Shown here: in pieces, positions 1 to 11,285 of the stretch
How the letters are laid out: the number at the start of each line of letters is the position of its first letter
Numbering within the stretch: the first letter of the stretch is position 1
DNA from: Echiichthys vipera
Lineage: Eukaryota; Chordata; Actinopteri; Perciformes; Trachinidae
Direction of reading: 5' to 3'
Assembly: GCA_963691815.1 (NCBI GenBank)
Contig: OY829656.1
Span: 13,000,412 to 13,064,411, forward strand
DNA: 64,000 nt
Position numbers and translations under genes: made by a program
The notes under the pieces: generated by a model
Told to the model about the DNA's origin: nothing
Databases searched by the model: none
What the model saw: only the letters and a program-made list of their open reading frames with translations

Positions 1-1212
1 AGTAATGTAGTTCTGTTTTTTTCCAAGAAATCTGTTAATTAGAGTTATAGATATGGTCTTTATAAATAAATGAGACCTATCACATGTTTGGATAAGTACT
101 AATTAAAGTTGCAATAGACAAGATTTTTGCTTTATCATTATGGAGTAAATGTTGATTGCACAATGTAATAGCTATAGAACAATGACATAATCTGTGTTTG
201 GATTGGTTCTCTATAAGCCTCACTTTCACTGCAATTCTGTCTGCTAGCAAGTACCATCTCCTTGGAAAACTTACTTATAGACTGCATCACTGCCTACCAG
301 AGAGCATTTTGCTAAGAGGCAACTCAACATAAGAGCTTACAGTAGCTATAATCAGGTACCAGAAATGGCAGACGATGGAACAACCAGAGTAGGCTAAAGT
401 AGAAACTCTACTTGGCAAAATAAAAAGAGCGCTGCTGACAGAGGAGGCAAAGAAGCTGAGGAGGGAAAGCGATTAAAAACAGTATAGGCTGCAAGCGATA
501 ACCACTATGCATCACAAAAGTGATAACCATATATGAACAAGTAACGCATTGATCCAGTTCAAATCAACAGAGAGGACATATTATAACCATTCCTGTTGCG
601 CAGTGTGTTTTGAAACAAATGCATGTTTTAGGTTTTACAATTGTGGTACCAACAGATAATCTTCAGCATATCCATTTAGCCTTTTTTTTTTTTTTCTCGA
701 ACTAACCATCTTGTTGAGGAATTTGTGTTAACTCCTTATTTGATATTCATGAAATTGCCTGCACCTGCATATATCTGTTAGGAACTGCACTCCCCTCATG
801 GAGCTAATACTGGAGTTGATTAAAGAATTGAAATGGTCCATTTAACCCCTAACGCAGGCGAGGCCTACCTGTGTGATAGTACCATTACTTTGCAGTAATT
901 CCTGCAGGCAGCAGATCGAATTGATCCTCTCTCAGCCATCAGGAAGTTTTAGTGCTGCTATGTGTGTGCTCAAAGCCCAGTTTAATAAAGCCAGCCGGTC
1001 ACGAGCCGTTAAAGCAGAGGAGAACAATAAATAAACAGACCTGCTCTACTACTTCCTCCTGCTTCCCTCACCTCCAAACCTTCATCCAGCTATATGGTGG
1101 ATGTGCTCCATGCAGAGAATCCAGCATCTCCTCATGACTGGCTTATAGCCGGAGGTAAGCACTGGACCCCTAAGTGCTAGCATTCGGATACCACGGCAGG
1201 GTACTCACCCTT
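1..1212. other. Non-coding stretch, no gene seen
   Basis: No convincing coding region, splice-flanked exon or mobile element is visible. The only simple-sequence feature is a run of 14 T at about 682-695. The one open frame, near 952-1137, is 61 codons long, has low-complexity composition and matches no family I recognise. The stretch ends at the TAA that flanks the inverted-repeat element beginning at 1216. Confidence 0.6.
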
Positions 1213-1215
1213 TAA

Positions 1216-1859
1216 GGGTGCACTCACACTGTCCATCCGTATCGTGCCTCGTGCTTTAGGGTACTTGTCCCCCCCCCTCCCTCTCCCCCGCGACCCAGGC
1301 CTGTTTGTACTCACACTACCTGGGCCTCAACGCTAATGCTTCTTGCCTGCCTATACGTCATCACACCGTAACACGTCAAAAGTCACACGCATTGATTGAC
1401 GTCATCGCGATGCGTCACTTTGTTTACAAATCTTTCCATAGACCTCAGAGTTTTTGTGCGTCTTGTCCGGCTGTTTTTGAATATTTTCATCTGACCAAAT
1501 CTGCAGTAAACACTCCACCTCCGCATCACACCAACGTGAACCTTTCCCCACCATTGTTTTAAATGTCCGTGCATGTTCCGTCCTTCTTTTTTCTATGTCC
1601 GAACATGCGCACTTAAAATGACGTCAGAGCCGCCGTAGGCCTCGTGCTTGTGCTTGTGCTTGTGCTTGTGCTTGTGCTTGTGCTTGTGCTCGTGCTCGTG
1701 CTCGTACACGTGCACATGCTCGTGCTTGTACATGTGCTAATGTCCTTTACAAAAGCCCACCTCTCCCAAACGGGCTTGCACTCACACTGGTCAAACGAAC
1801 TAGACTTTAGCCGTGAAACGTGCTTGGGCACGGTACGGATGGACAGTGTGAGTGTGCCC
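1216..1859. mobile_element. Complete non-autonomous DNA transposon, Harbinger-like
   Basis: A 644-bp element with terminal inverted repeats. The left end begins GGGTGCACTCACACTGTCC and the right end is GGACAGTGTGAGTGTGCCC. The arms continue inward with few mismatches, for about 33 bp in all. It is flanked directly by TAA on both sides (1213-1215 and 1860-1862). A 3-bp TWA target duplication is characteristic of PIF/Harbinger transposons, so I infer that superfamily. No transposase is encoded, so it must have been mobilised in trans. The element is CpG- and GC-richer than its surroundings, as in the stretch around 1395-1415. It contains a hexanucleotide array at 1644-1739 that its neighbour copy lacks. 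The exact family name is unknown to me. Confidence 0.8.
1644..1739. repeat. Hexanucleotide array (GTGCTT)n, 16 units
   Basis: Sixteen consecutive 6-bp units fill 96 bp. The first seven read GTGCTT, the next three GTGCTC, and the last six are degenerate (GTACAC, GTGCAC, ATGCTC and similar). The array sits inside the inverted-repeat element at 1216-1859 and is missing from the related copy at 2684-3205. It therefore probably expanded after the copies diverged. The long Ser-Thr and Val-Leu open frames across it are translations of the repeat, not genes. Confidence 0.92.
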
Positions 1860-1862
1860 TAA

Positions 1863-2683
1863 GATGGCTTGATTGTCTCCTTTATGAAACAGAAACACAC
1901 CTTTTTTTTTATCTAAAATGACATGCTGCATAGAACATGGAGGTTTTTATAAGTATTTTCATACACATAAGTAGGGTGGTAGGAATACTTTATGAGCAAA
2001 CCGGGCAACACAGGCCATCAGCAAGGCAGATTGATGTTGAGGGGCCTGGCCAATTGGATATAGAGTTTATCTGCTGCATGCTTTGGAATCTAATCACGAG
2101 TGCCAGGTGAGGAAGTGCAGCCACAGATGAGCCACTAACGCACACCATCACACTTGTATTCAACAAATGGTGAGGAATTTCTCTCTGTAGGGTTGAGACA
2201 GACGATAAGACAGCCTCAGACAAGAACTCTCTTGCTCCATAGATCTATCTTTCAGGGAGAGCTAAGAGGAATGGAATGAAAGGAGACAGTGGGAGAAAGC
2301 ATTAGAGAGAGAAGGACTGAGAGAAGGTTAGCTATAGAAAATGTGAAGGAATGATCTCAGATAATTAATCTCTTGGCCTGTTTTTTGCATTGTTGATTCT
2401 CCACGCTGTGGTTGGAGTTCTGACCTGATACTTTGTTTTCCTCTCTGTGGTCGGCTTTGGTCAGCCAGTGGCTTCCATAATCACAACGCTATGTATAAAT
2501 AAGTGAGTTGCAAAACACTTTTCATTGTTGAATGGATTTCACACTCACAAAGCACCCTATACATACATGTTAACCCAAAGTTTACACGCAACTCAGCACC
2601 ACTGCAGATGGCAGGGCTTCAGTTCTGCGCATGCAGTCTCTCAAGTAGTCTATATTATATTATTTGAATCAAACAATGGGGAG
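1863..2683. other. Non-coding spacer between two related elements
   Basis: Unique-looking sequence between the complete and truncated Harbinger-like copies. No coding feature, RNA gene or repeat is recognised. The open frame at 1990-2223 on the minus strand has no recognisable motif. Confidence 0.5.
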
Positions 2684-3205
2684 CGTACCGTGCCCCAGGC
2701 TTTAGGGTACTTGTCCCCCCCTCCCTCTCCCCCCGCTTGCCAGCCCGTTTGTACTCACACTGCCTGGGCCTCGCGCAAATGCTTCTTGCCTGTCCATACA
2801 TCATCACGCCGTAACACGTCACACGCATTGATTGACATCATCGCGATGCGTCGCTTTGTTTACAAATCTTTCCATAGACCTAGGAGTTTTTGCGCGTTTT
2901 GTCCAAATGTTTTTGAATATTTTCATCCGACCAAATCTGCAGTAAACACTCCACCTCCGCATCACACCAACGTGAACCTTTCGCCGCTATTGTTGTTGTT
3001 AAATGTCAGCGCATGGTCCATCTTTTTTTTTTTCTATGTCCGAACAGGCGCACATAAAATGATGTCACATCTCTCAAATGGGCCGTGGACGGCCAGCTGG
3101 CCGCAGCTAGGCGCAGAGCCGTTGCACTTACACTGGTCAAACGAGCTAGGCTTTACCCGTAAAACCTGTTTTGGCACAGTGCGGAAGGACAGTGTGAGTG
3201 CGCCC
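2684..3205. mobile_element. Truncated second copy of the Harbinger-like element
   Basis: This segment aligns with most of 1216-1859 in the same orientation. Shared blocks include the C-rich tract after GGGTACTTGTCC, the region around the CATCGCGATGCGTC motif, and the right terminus ending GACAGTGTGAGTGCGCCC at 3205. The outer part of the left inverted repeat is missing: similarity begins at GCGTACCGTGCC near 2684. Many differences between copies are C/T or G/A transitions, as expected for CpG decay. The hexanucleotide array is absent. A 242-codon open frame starts upstream at 2525 and runs through the element. It is a by-product of non-coding DNA and matches no known protein. Confidence 0.78.
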
Positions 3206-3894
3206 TCAGTTTCACCTGCATGCTGTGCTACATCTTTATTTGTAAGGCACTAGTGTCTTAATTGATATACCTTTTTAAGGTATAGCCCATCACAGCCCAG
3301 AGTCCTGCATATGGCATCCATCGAGTATCAGTCTGACAACGATTTATCCTCTGGGGGAAATGTCCAATATTTCGAGAGTTCCGTTGTCCGTAGTCAGCTG
3401 ATATTGAGCCAAGACTTCTTCTTCGATGTGCCAGGTCCGATTAACAACCTGAGACGTATTGATAAAGGTGGAGTTGAGAGGCACTGTTACTATAAACAGA
3501 TATCTGAATGAATGTAGTTATATAAAATTGTCATCAGATTATAGCTGATGGTTTCCAAGGTTATACTTTGGCCAATTAATTCCCCTTCTTTTTCTCTCCA
3601 CATGGTTTACCTTCATACAACCAAAGTCTGCTCAAACATGATTGTTCAATACTACTTTGATTAAAAACAGAAACTAATGGAAACTAGAATACTTTCGGTA
3701 CCAACATTTTGTCTCTCTGTTTATATATTCTGTATTCAAATGCATATATGCGTTTATAGAGATTAGGTGATGAATATGTGACCTGTAGATATGTTAGTGC
3801 ATGGTCATAAGCTCATGCAGGTGGTTGAATATAATCTTTTTTGTTAAGCAGCACACAGGGACAAGTAACAAAAAACAGGGCTATTTTTTGTATT
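3206..3894. other. Non-coding stretch with one unassigned open frame
   Basis: A 66-codon plus-strand frame at 3311-3511 is the only coding-like feature. It has a mixed, fairly protein-like composition but no motif I recognise and no evident splice sites. The rest shows nothing specific. Confidence 0.45.
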
Positions 3895-4425
3895 GCTCTG
3901 CGTTGGCGATAGCCGTGGCCGGCAGGCATTTTCTTCTGTTCTTGTGAATGTGATTTCTCAGGAACCCTTAAGGGAATGTCTTCAAATGTAGCAGAAATGT
4001 AGACTTCAAGGTCAAAGGTCAAGGTCACGTGTCTGTTACATTTTCGTGAAAATTATACCTCAGGAACGCCTTTAGAGATTTTCTTCAAAGTTGGCAACAA
4101 TGTCCACTTTTTCGCAGGAATTAACTGATTAGATTTTGGAGGTCAAAGGTCAAGGTCACTGTGACCTCATGTCTCTCCTATTCTTGTGGATGTGATATCT
4201 CATTAACCCTCAGAGGGAATGTCTTCAAATTTGGCAAAGATTTCTGCCTGGACTCAAGAATGAAATGATAAGATTAGGTTATTTGCATTTTTGGCAACAA
4301 CAGTATTGATGACATTTCGTATCATCATGTTTCCGTCCATTATTCAGCAATATTACTCAGGAACAGAAGGGGAGACATTGATCGATTACTGAATTGGTGA
4401 CACTAATCTTGAAGCTGTCATGATT
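3895..4425. repeat. Dispersed teleost repeat with internal tandem units
   Basis: At least two imperfect units repeat a pattern: a CTCAGGAAC-like block, an AATGTCTTCAAATTTGGCA-like block, a GATTAGATTTTGG-like block, then GGTCAAAGGTCAAGGTCA. The last block recurs at about 4010 and 4141, 131 bp apart. The 3' part, around a CAGGAACAGAAGGGGAGACA motif near 4360, matches my memory of a repeat common in percomorph genomes. I do not know its formal name. It does not encode protein. A minus-strand open frame at 3813-4028 is an artefact of the repeat. Confidence 0.65.
4140..4167. promoter_or_regulatory. DR1 plus palindromic nuclear-receptor half-sites in a repeat
   Basis: AGGTCAAAGGTCA (4140-4152) is a direct repeat of two AGGTCA half-sites spaced by one base, the DR1 form bound by RXR/PPAR or HNF4-type receptors. 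It abuts AGGTCACTGTGACCT (4153-4167), whose core GGTCACTGTGACC is a perfect match to the palindromic oestrogen response element (GGTCA, three bases, TGACC). The first repeat unit near 4008-4030 keeps the direct half-sites but has lost the palindrome. The motif match is directly visible. Receptor binding is not shown, and because the motif belongs to a dispersed repeat it may be incidental. Confidence 0.5.
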
Positions 4426-6943
4426 GTGTAAATCTTTTGTGATGCCGGGTTGAAGATGTGTGTGAAGCATCCACGTTTCACCAAAAAAGTTAACCAATAC
4501 CTTTTTTTAAATTCCTTAAAGTTATTTACCACATATACTATGATGTAAGTCTGCATGGAGACTGATGTAAACTGTAATTGAACTCTTTGTTTGATTAACA
4601 GCACAGTGTTAATTCTAGTTTTATTTGGTTTTGTTGTGTGGTTTTCACCATACAAATTAAAATGGATGGCTGCAGTGGTTTCTAACTCTCACTGTTGACC
4701 TGGGCGGTATGTGTAGATCACCACATGTTTCCTTTGGTACACATGAAGCTGCCAGCTGCTTTAGCTTCACCAGGAGGGCGTATTGCATACAGAGGTTCAC
4801 GACATCCCCTCAAGAGCCCACCACACTGGAGCCCTGACCAACCAATAGGAGACACAGTGCAGTGCCAAGGACATGATCCCTTGCTGGCTTTCCACCCACA
4901 TATACTGCCAAGTGTGTTTGACAGAGCACTAATCCAAGCCAGAGGCAAGAAACACAAAGTCTTAACCCCTGATTCTTGATTCCCCTCTCAAACCTCTCTG
5001 TTTTTTGTATATCAGTTTATCACCACATACTGCAGCCCTTCCCTTATACATATGACAGAGAGCCCTGACAGGAAAATAAAGCATTGGAAACACAACAGTG
5101 ATGTTCTATTCCGTTTTGGATTTTGAAAACATTTTGTAGCCAAAAATGTTGTTGTTGTGAGCTGTTGCTTATTTGTACTTGACTAGTTCATTTAGAGGTT
5201 ACTAAGTTTGTGTTCTCTCAATAAATGGATATGATTAATAGTGAATAACCCATACCACTGTGTAAATAAAAAAATATGAACTTTGAACTGTCATTTTTAA
5301 CCAGTAATATATTATATAATTTTCAGTAGTCTTTGGTCATGGCATATTCTTAATGAAAACTGTTTGATGATGCCTAGGCTGTTTTTTTTATGTGCAGCCT
5401 CTCACCAGGCATCACAAGGAAGATTTCATGTATGGAGGCAGTAAATCACTGTCAAATTGCCCTCCATAATTTGATTGTGACGAGGAGTTAGCACATTATT
5501 CCGAATTGTAAATGTTACCAGAGATTACAAGATTACAAATAACACAATATACGGTAAACAAGCATCTCCTTATATAAGGACACATGCAGTAGTATCTGCT
5601 GTATTTTGAAACATAACTCTCTTTATTGTGATATTACAACACCAATATGAAAAGACAAACACAGGACTTTCACCCAGGAGACCGCAGTTCTTTTTCCGTT
5701 TGTGTCCTGATACAAACTTACTTATTTTAACTCACATATTTTAAATTCACATGGTTAACCATGTGTTTTCCATGTTTATAAGCATAAGCATCTGTTTGAC
5801 GCAAAGGGGTACCCAATGCATTGACAAGTGACTCCAAGATATCGTGCCATAGAATTGAGAGATAATCAACAAAGGGAAGAAACCAGCTTTACAAAGCCAC
5901 CATTTTAATTTCTCCCTAAATTTTACAGTGGACCTGCACTTGCCATATGAAGTCCTGTTTTTTTTTTTTTTTAGCCTTGATGACATTTCTAAATGATTAG
6001 TAGTCTGAATTATTTCAGTGTTGTTGAAAAGCTACCCTAAAGCTAAAATTGGAATTTCATTGCATTAGCTTCAGTTGCTTGCTCTGATTTGTGATGTTTC
6101 ATGCCTTGAATTCCATTTCTTTCACCCTCTGTTTAGCAGTGTGTTATGGACACAGTTGTAAATCTCAAGAGAAAAAAAGGCCCTTCGTCTAATATACAGT
6201 AGTTGTCAGAACTTGTCAGCATGCTATGCTGTGTACTAGCACAGCATACGGACATCATCAACAATATCACTTGTCCGGTCTTACTGTAAAGTGTACAAAG
6301 TGAGTGAGTGTTAGAGGTCATGAGAGCAAGGATGACCTCTTCACCTGGTTAGAGACAGAGCCATAAGATCTCTCCAGGGAAGGCCTGTTGGACATGTCTC
6401 TATCTCCTCTGTCTGTCCGGCATTCCTGCCCTTCACCACCCATCCACACAACCTCCCGGCTCCCGTTGAACTGACGACCCCAAAGCTTGGGGTGCTATGC
6501 CATCCATTTGCCAACAGGGAGATTGTTTTTCAGCCCTTGAAATTTTAGCCTGGAAGATCAATGTTGCAGCTGGCCTGAACAATCCCACTTCAGGGCACAG
6601 AGGTCTAGAAGGGGGTGAGGTCAGGGTCTTCTCCCAGGCTCCCTGTGGTGTGTTTAGGGAAAGATAGGACTCTCTGGAATCACTCTTTCCTCTGACAGCC
6701 ACGGTTTAGTCTTTAACTATGGCATGATAAGGCTGGCTATCCCGGTTGATATTTTTAGGTCCTTCTAGCTATCAACCTTTAGCTATAAACGGCTCATGAA
6801 CAGCTCAGATAACGTCTTTGACCAATAATATAAAGATTGTTTTTACTGTGCTTAGGCTGGGTAATTCCCAAACATTGTGACATTACCCTCTTTTTCTCAT
6901 TAACTAATCTTTGTCAGAGGAGATGAAATTGGAGAATCTGTGT
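4426..6943. other. Non-coding stretch, no gene seen
   Basis: No recognisable gene or mobile element. There is a T run at about 5958-5972. A block at roughly 6360-6710 is more GC-rich than its surroundings and could be a conserved non-coding element, but nothing in the single sequence proves this. Open frames here are below 100 codons and carry no known motif. Confidence 0.5.
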
Positions 6944-6985
6944 AACACACACGCACACACACACATATACACACACACACACACA

Positions 6986-7057
<72 letters not shown>

Positions 7058-7070
7058 CACACACACACAC
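6944..7070. repeat. (CA)n microsatellite, about 127 bp
   Basis: A long, slightly interrupted AC/CA dinucleotide tract, with a GC, an AT and a TCTC interruption. It accounts for the Cys-Val open frame on the minus strand. Confidence 0.97.
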
Positions 7071-9418
7071 TGGACTAAAGCAGAGCGATTTCATGCTTTC
7101 AACTTCGTAATGGCATTATGCAAAATACCATTAGCCTGGAAAGGACACTCCAATGTGTGGAAGCAGGTCAAGCACTCATTTCAAACAGGGAAATCTGTGA
7201 ACACAAACAGACATGTCTTCCTTACTCTCGGCTTTGAGAGACAATTAGGAGGGAGAGATTTCAGCCAGAATGATGGTGAGCAAAGGTTTTTTGTAATTAA
7301 TGGTCATTGTAAGTTTTGTTGAAGAAACACACTAGACTGGAACATCTAGTGCTCCCATACAATATTTCCCATTCTCCTTTCACTCTCTTACCTTCTATCA
7401 GCCCCACACACTATTTCGGTAATTATGGCATAATGGAAGGTCTTTGTTTGCTCAGGTGCTGGTCCTTTACAATGGACGGATAATGGAGGAACACTTTAGA
7501 GACAGATGCTTCCTCTTTATCACACTCCTCAGTGTGACCCTCTTAGGAAGCAAAGAGAGGGAAACGGAGCACAAGATCACTTAAACCAGCTAGGCTGTAC
7601 GAAGTCTTTTTGCATTTAAATTTGCTTGTTTACATGCATAAACGTTAATCTGACAGCTGTTTTCATTTACTAAAAGACTAGAGGACTTTAAAAATGGTAT
7701 AGCACTGCCTGTTGCCCATGCTGACCACACTGATTTGCATAAATCAATCAACTTTTGTTTAGCACAGTTAATGATAGGTATCCCCACAACTCGATGAATG
7801 TTCAATAACATAAGCATAAAACATAAACAGCCATGGACCTGGGCAGCAGCAAACAGAGGCATATTTGCTGCATGGCACACTTTTTCGAGGAGTGTTTATT
7901 AGTTATGGGTCACCTTGAAGGCAGAAGAGAGTATGGAGGGCAATCAATAGCTAAGCCAATAAGGAAGCAAGAGGCTAAGGTTAAGAGGGTAATCCTTGAT
8001 GGTAAAGCAGAAAATCTATAAAATAAATGATTTTTCCACTCATGCAGGGTCGAGGAAGCTATTTATTGGAACAAGTTCCAGCACACACATTGTGTTATAC
8101 CAAAGTGAAAAAGAAATAGACAAAAACTATGCAATTCAACTTGAACACATGGCAATTTGCAGGAAGCAATACCAAAAACCATTACACCATGTCTTTCTAA
8201 ATCCTTCACAAAAGTTTCAACAATAACAATATCTCAAAAGATACAGCTCTCATAGTTTCGATTCCAGCAGGCAGCTGTTTGTTAAGAGAACAAGCTGTAA
8301 AACCGACTGTACCCTGTCCAGCAGGCAGAAAGACACAGTTAGCGACTAGCTGGTTAACATCCTGGAGCTTTTAGCAGTTATAGAGACAGATATTTCTCTC
8401 AGGAATTGGTAGAGACCAAAAACAAAGCTGGTCACTCATCAGGTAGCCAAAAACAAAAACTCAAAAACCCAGCTCCAAATGAATGATAATGTTGCTCCAT
8501 AACTGCTGAATGCATAACTTCCCGTTACCCGTTATGCAGGAATTTAAACTTCCAGAAAATGATTTCAATTAAAATAATTTCCAAACTTTATGTGGTTTAC
8601 AGGTACTGTACCTACAGGTCTTTTTGTTGACTACTTAAATAACTTAGATAATACATAGCCCCCTTCACCCCTATTATACATCCAGAATACCTATGTGACT
8701 GTGGAAAAATATGCAAATCACCATAAATTCTCACTGATTTACCTGAAATTTGCAAAAGATTTATTCTCGACGTTTTACTGGCTTCATACAGAAGCTGTGG
8801 CCTTTTTCTTATTGTCCCCAACATAGTTAGCATACGTTTCAGCTGTTTTTATGAGTGAAAGAAAAATCAAATGTAATTTTATGAACATTCAGTCCTTTGG
8901 CCATGTCTAATACCACCCTCATGCCCTGATTCTCTTCAGGTGCTTCCCTAGGGTCATATTACAGACTTAGCTGGACTGTGCATCACATGCTGCCAATATT
9001 TTGATACCATACTTGCCCGGTTTGTTTTGGTTAGTATTGTCAGAAGGAACAGCACCCACAAAATGCAACAAGTGAAGAAAGGGCAATCACTGCACCCACT
9101 TGTCCCATACATCTTGTGTCGCTCCGGGTTTGTTCACAAAGTGCATGACACTAGTGTAAACATGGGAAGTCGTCAGAGACTTGGTACCTTGAAATATTGC
9201 TCTTCCAATGGCAGCATTCCAAAGGCTTGCTGTTGCTTCGCCTTTTGACTTGGACACTCTTGCCAACATGAGCAACCCAATGTAGGTTTTGCAAGTCTTT
9301 CCAGTGTCCCCATATAGTGGGGAGAGGGACCATGATAACTTTCCATTTTTGGAAGGTAACGTGAGGCTAAAAAAAGGACATAATTGGCTGGTGGTGAATG
9401 AGACCCTTTGGTCAACCC
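7071..9418. other. Non-coding stretch, no gene seen
   Basis: No coding region, RNA gene or mobile element is recognised on either strand. Several open frames of 60-100 codons lack motifs and splice context. Confidence 0.5.
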
Positions 9419-9430
9419 CATATATATACA

Positions 9431-9469
<39 letters not shown>

Positions 9470-9482
9470 AACACACATACAC
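9419..9482. repeat. (AT)n microsatellite with adjoining CA tract
   Basis: A TA/AT dinucleotide tract to about 9465, continuing as an imperfect ACACA run to 9482. It explains the Tyr-Ile-rich frames in this area. Confidence 0.95.
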
Positions 9483-11213
9483 TGTATGTTTACGTCTCCT
9501 GTGTTGTGTGAATTATGCTATGTCCTCACAGGAACCATATTTACCCTACCCCATTTCATGTGAACTATTAGGGGTTCACACACTACTACAGCTATACTTA
9601 ATGCAGTTTAGGGTCCTAAAGATTATAAAGTTCCATGTGATAAAAATGTGTGTAAAAAGTTAATATTGCTTATATGTTTTATACAGCTAAAAACATCCTG
9701 AGGTCATATTGACTCAAATGAACACAGATGTTTACAAAATAAAGACAGGATACTGAAAATATATCATCATGTTAATATTATGGTTATCCCATTGGCCCTA
9801 TTAAATTAGGAAAAGTAATGAAATATGAAGAAAAAAAAGAAACATATATAATTGGGCATCCACCCAATAGCATCCACCCAATAGCATAAATGTAACAAAA
9901 ACAGTACAAGGCCACTCTCTTGCTGCTGGTCTCTGAACAGATCACAACGTAAATCCATTTTTGGGTAAATGCCTTGCTCAAAAATAACTTGATGGTAATT
10001 GTCAACAGAGGGCTGATCATTACTCATGTCACCATATTTTCCCAGCCAGCTGGGGAATGTGAATTGGTGACCTCCAAGACACAATGCTGCTCATCTAACC
10101 TCGAGACTGTTGCCTGCCATGATAGAAAATGTAATTTCCAGTCCAATGATCACTAGCTTTTATGTGTTCACTATTAATGCTAGCATTAGCAGCACATGTA
10201 TTACTAGAACTAAGCAGTATCTGGCTTTACCTGAAGTCTTAAATACCCAAAAGGATGGTGCCTTCTTTTTTTTAAAGCATGGATTTTTTTTTTGTACTGA
10301 GTTTTTAATTGAGCAGTAGGGATGAGGCACTAATGGTTTTTACAGCAGTATACGTTAAGTGCTTCAGCATTTGAAGTCTGACCTGTCAGTGAAAGCAACA
10401 GGACAACATTTTCCTCAGTAAATAATTAACATTGCCATTCTCCCTTTCGCTATGCTTGGTGCATATTGATACAGGCAATTTGTTGTCTCATCCAAGCACT
10501 CAGGTTTCATCTGTTAAACGAACACATGGCATACACAATGAAAAATGGCCACAACAAAAGCTTGTTAGAGAAGCTACAAAAAACGTATTTCCCCCATGTT
10601 TACTTATAAGACACAACGGCCTGTGATATAGTGGATACTGCAGTCATCATCACGCTACAAAACAGGTAGTTTTGTACTAGCATGCCGACTAACCACAGGA
10701 TGACAAAACAAAATATGTTTCCAAATCTGCAGAGAGACATCATGAGTCACCGCAGCTCATGGCTGGTTGAATAATCAAAGCACTACAAAGAAGGCCATAT
10801 CTGGACATATCAACATAGATACAACAGAAACTAGGTGGAGGCCCTGAACGTCAGAAATGATTAATTTCCTTTGATAGGGATGTGCATAGTTTGATCTACA
10901 GCATGTTTTTTTCACCTTATCCTTACAAAATCCTACTAGGGCACTCTCAGAATTACTACTGACATCAACATATTCAATAGCTGAAAGAAATCATCAGATA
11001 GTAGCCGCATGCTGGCATTGATTTCAGTTTTCTGGATAGTAATTATCAACTCCAACAACAAATTACAACTGTAGCAAAGAAGAACCACAGCTTTCTTCTG
11101 TCTCTGTCAGCGAGGATGACACATGCTAGACAAGCCTTGTCTCTCTGTCGTTTTTTTTTTTTTTTTTAACTCTCTGTCTGACCGGTCGCATGTGTTTTCC
11201 ATTTTACTTCCAG
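9483..11213. other. Non-coding stretch; short direct duplication
   Basis: A 14-bp unit, CATCCACCCAATAG, is duplicated in tandem at 9857-9884. A 17-T run lies at 11151-11167. Nothing else is recognised. The sequence just before 11214 looks like a pyrimidine-rich splice acceptor and is discussed with that candidate exon. Confidence 0.5.
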
Positions 11214-11285
11214 GGAAGTGTTTTGTTCTGCAGGCTGAGTGACCAGTCTGCAGCTGACTGTCAGCTCCTGTCAGTCGCAGCATCA
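11214..11285 (+). other. Weak candidate exon, 72 bp, phase 0/0
   Basis: A pyrimidine-rich stretch ending TTTTACTTCCAG precedes the segment, and a GTGAGT donor follows it. The 24 intervening codons are open in the frame that leaves both boundaries in phase 0, beginning GSVLFCRLSDQ. No protein family is recognised. Splice-like signals of this quality occur by chance in 64 kb, and the open frame also extends beyond both boundaries. I rate it well below the segment at 33635. Confidence 0.15.

Noticed and set aside
2525..3253. 242-codon open frame, the longest in the window
   Set aside because: It runs from unique DNA through the truncated Harbinger-like copy, has no recognisable domain, and differs from the parallel frame in copy 1 mainly by amino-acid changes.
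6900..7094. Cys-Val-rich open frame
   Set aside because: A translation of the CA microsatellite.
9087..9482. 131-codon minus-strand frame
   Set aside because: It includes the translated AT repeat and has no known domain; overlapping frames on both strands are equally open.
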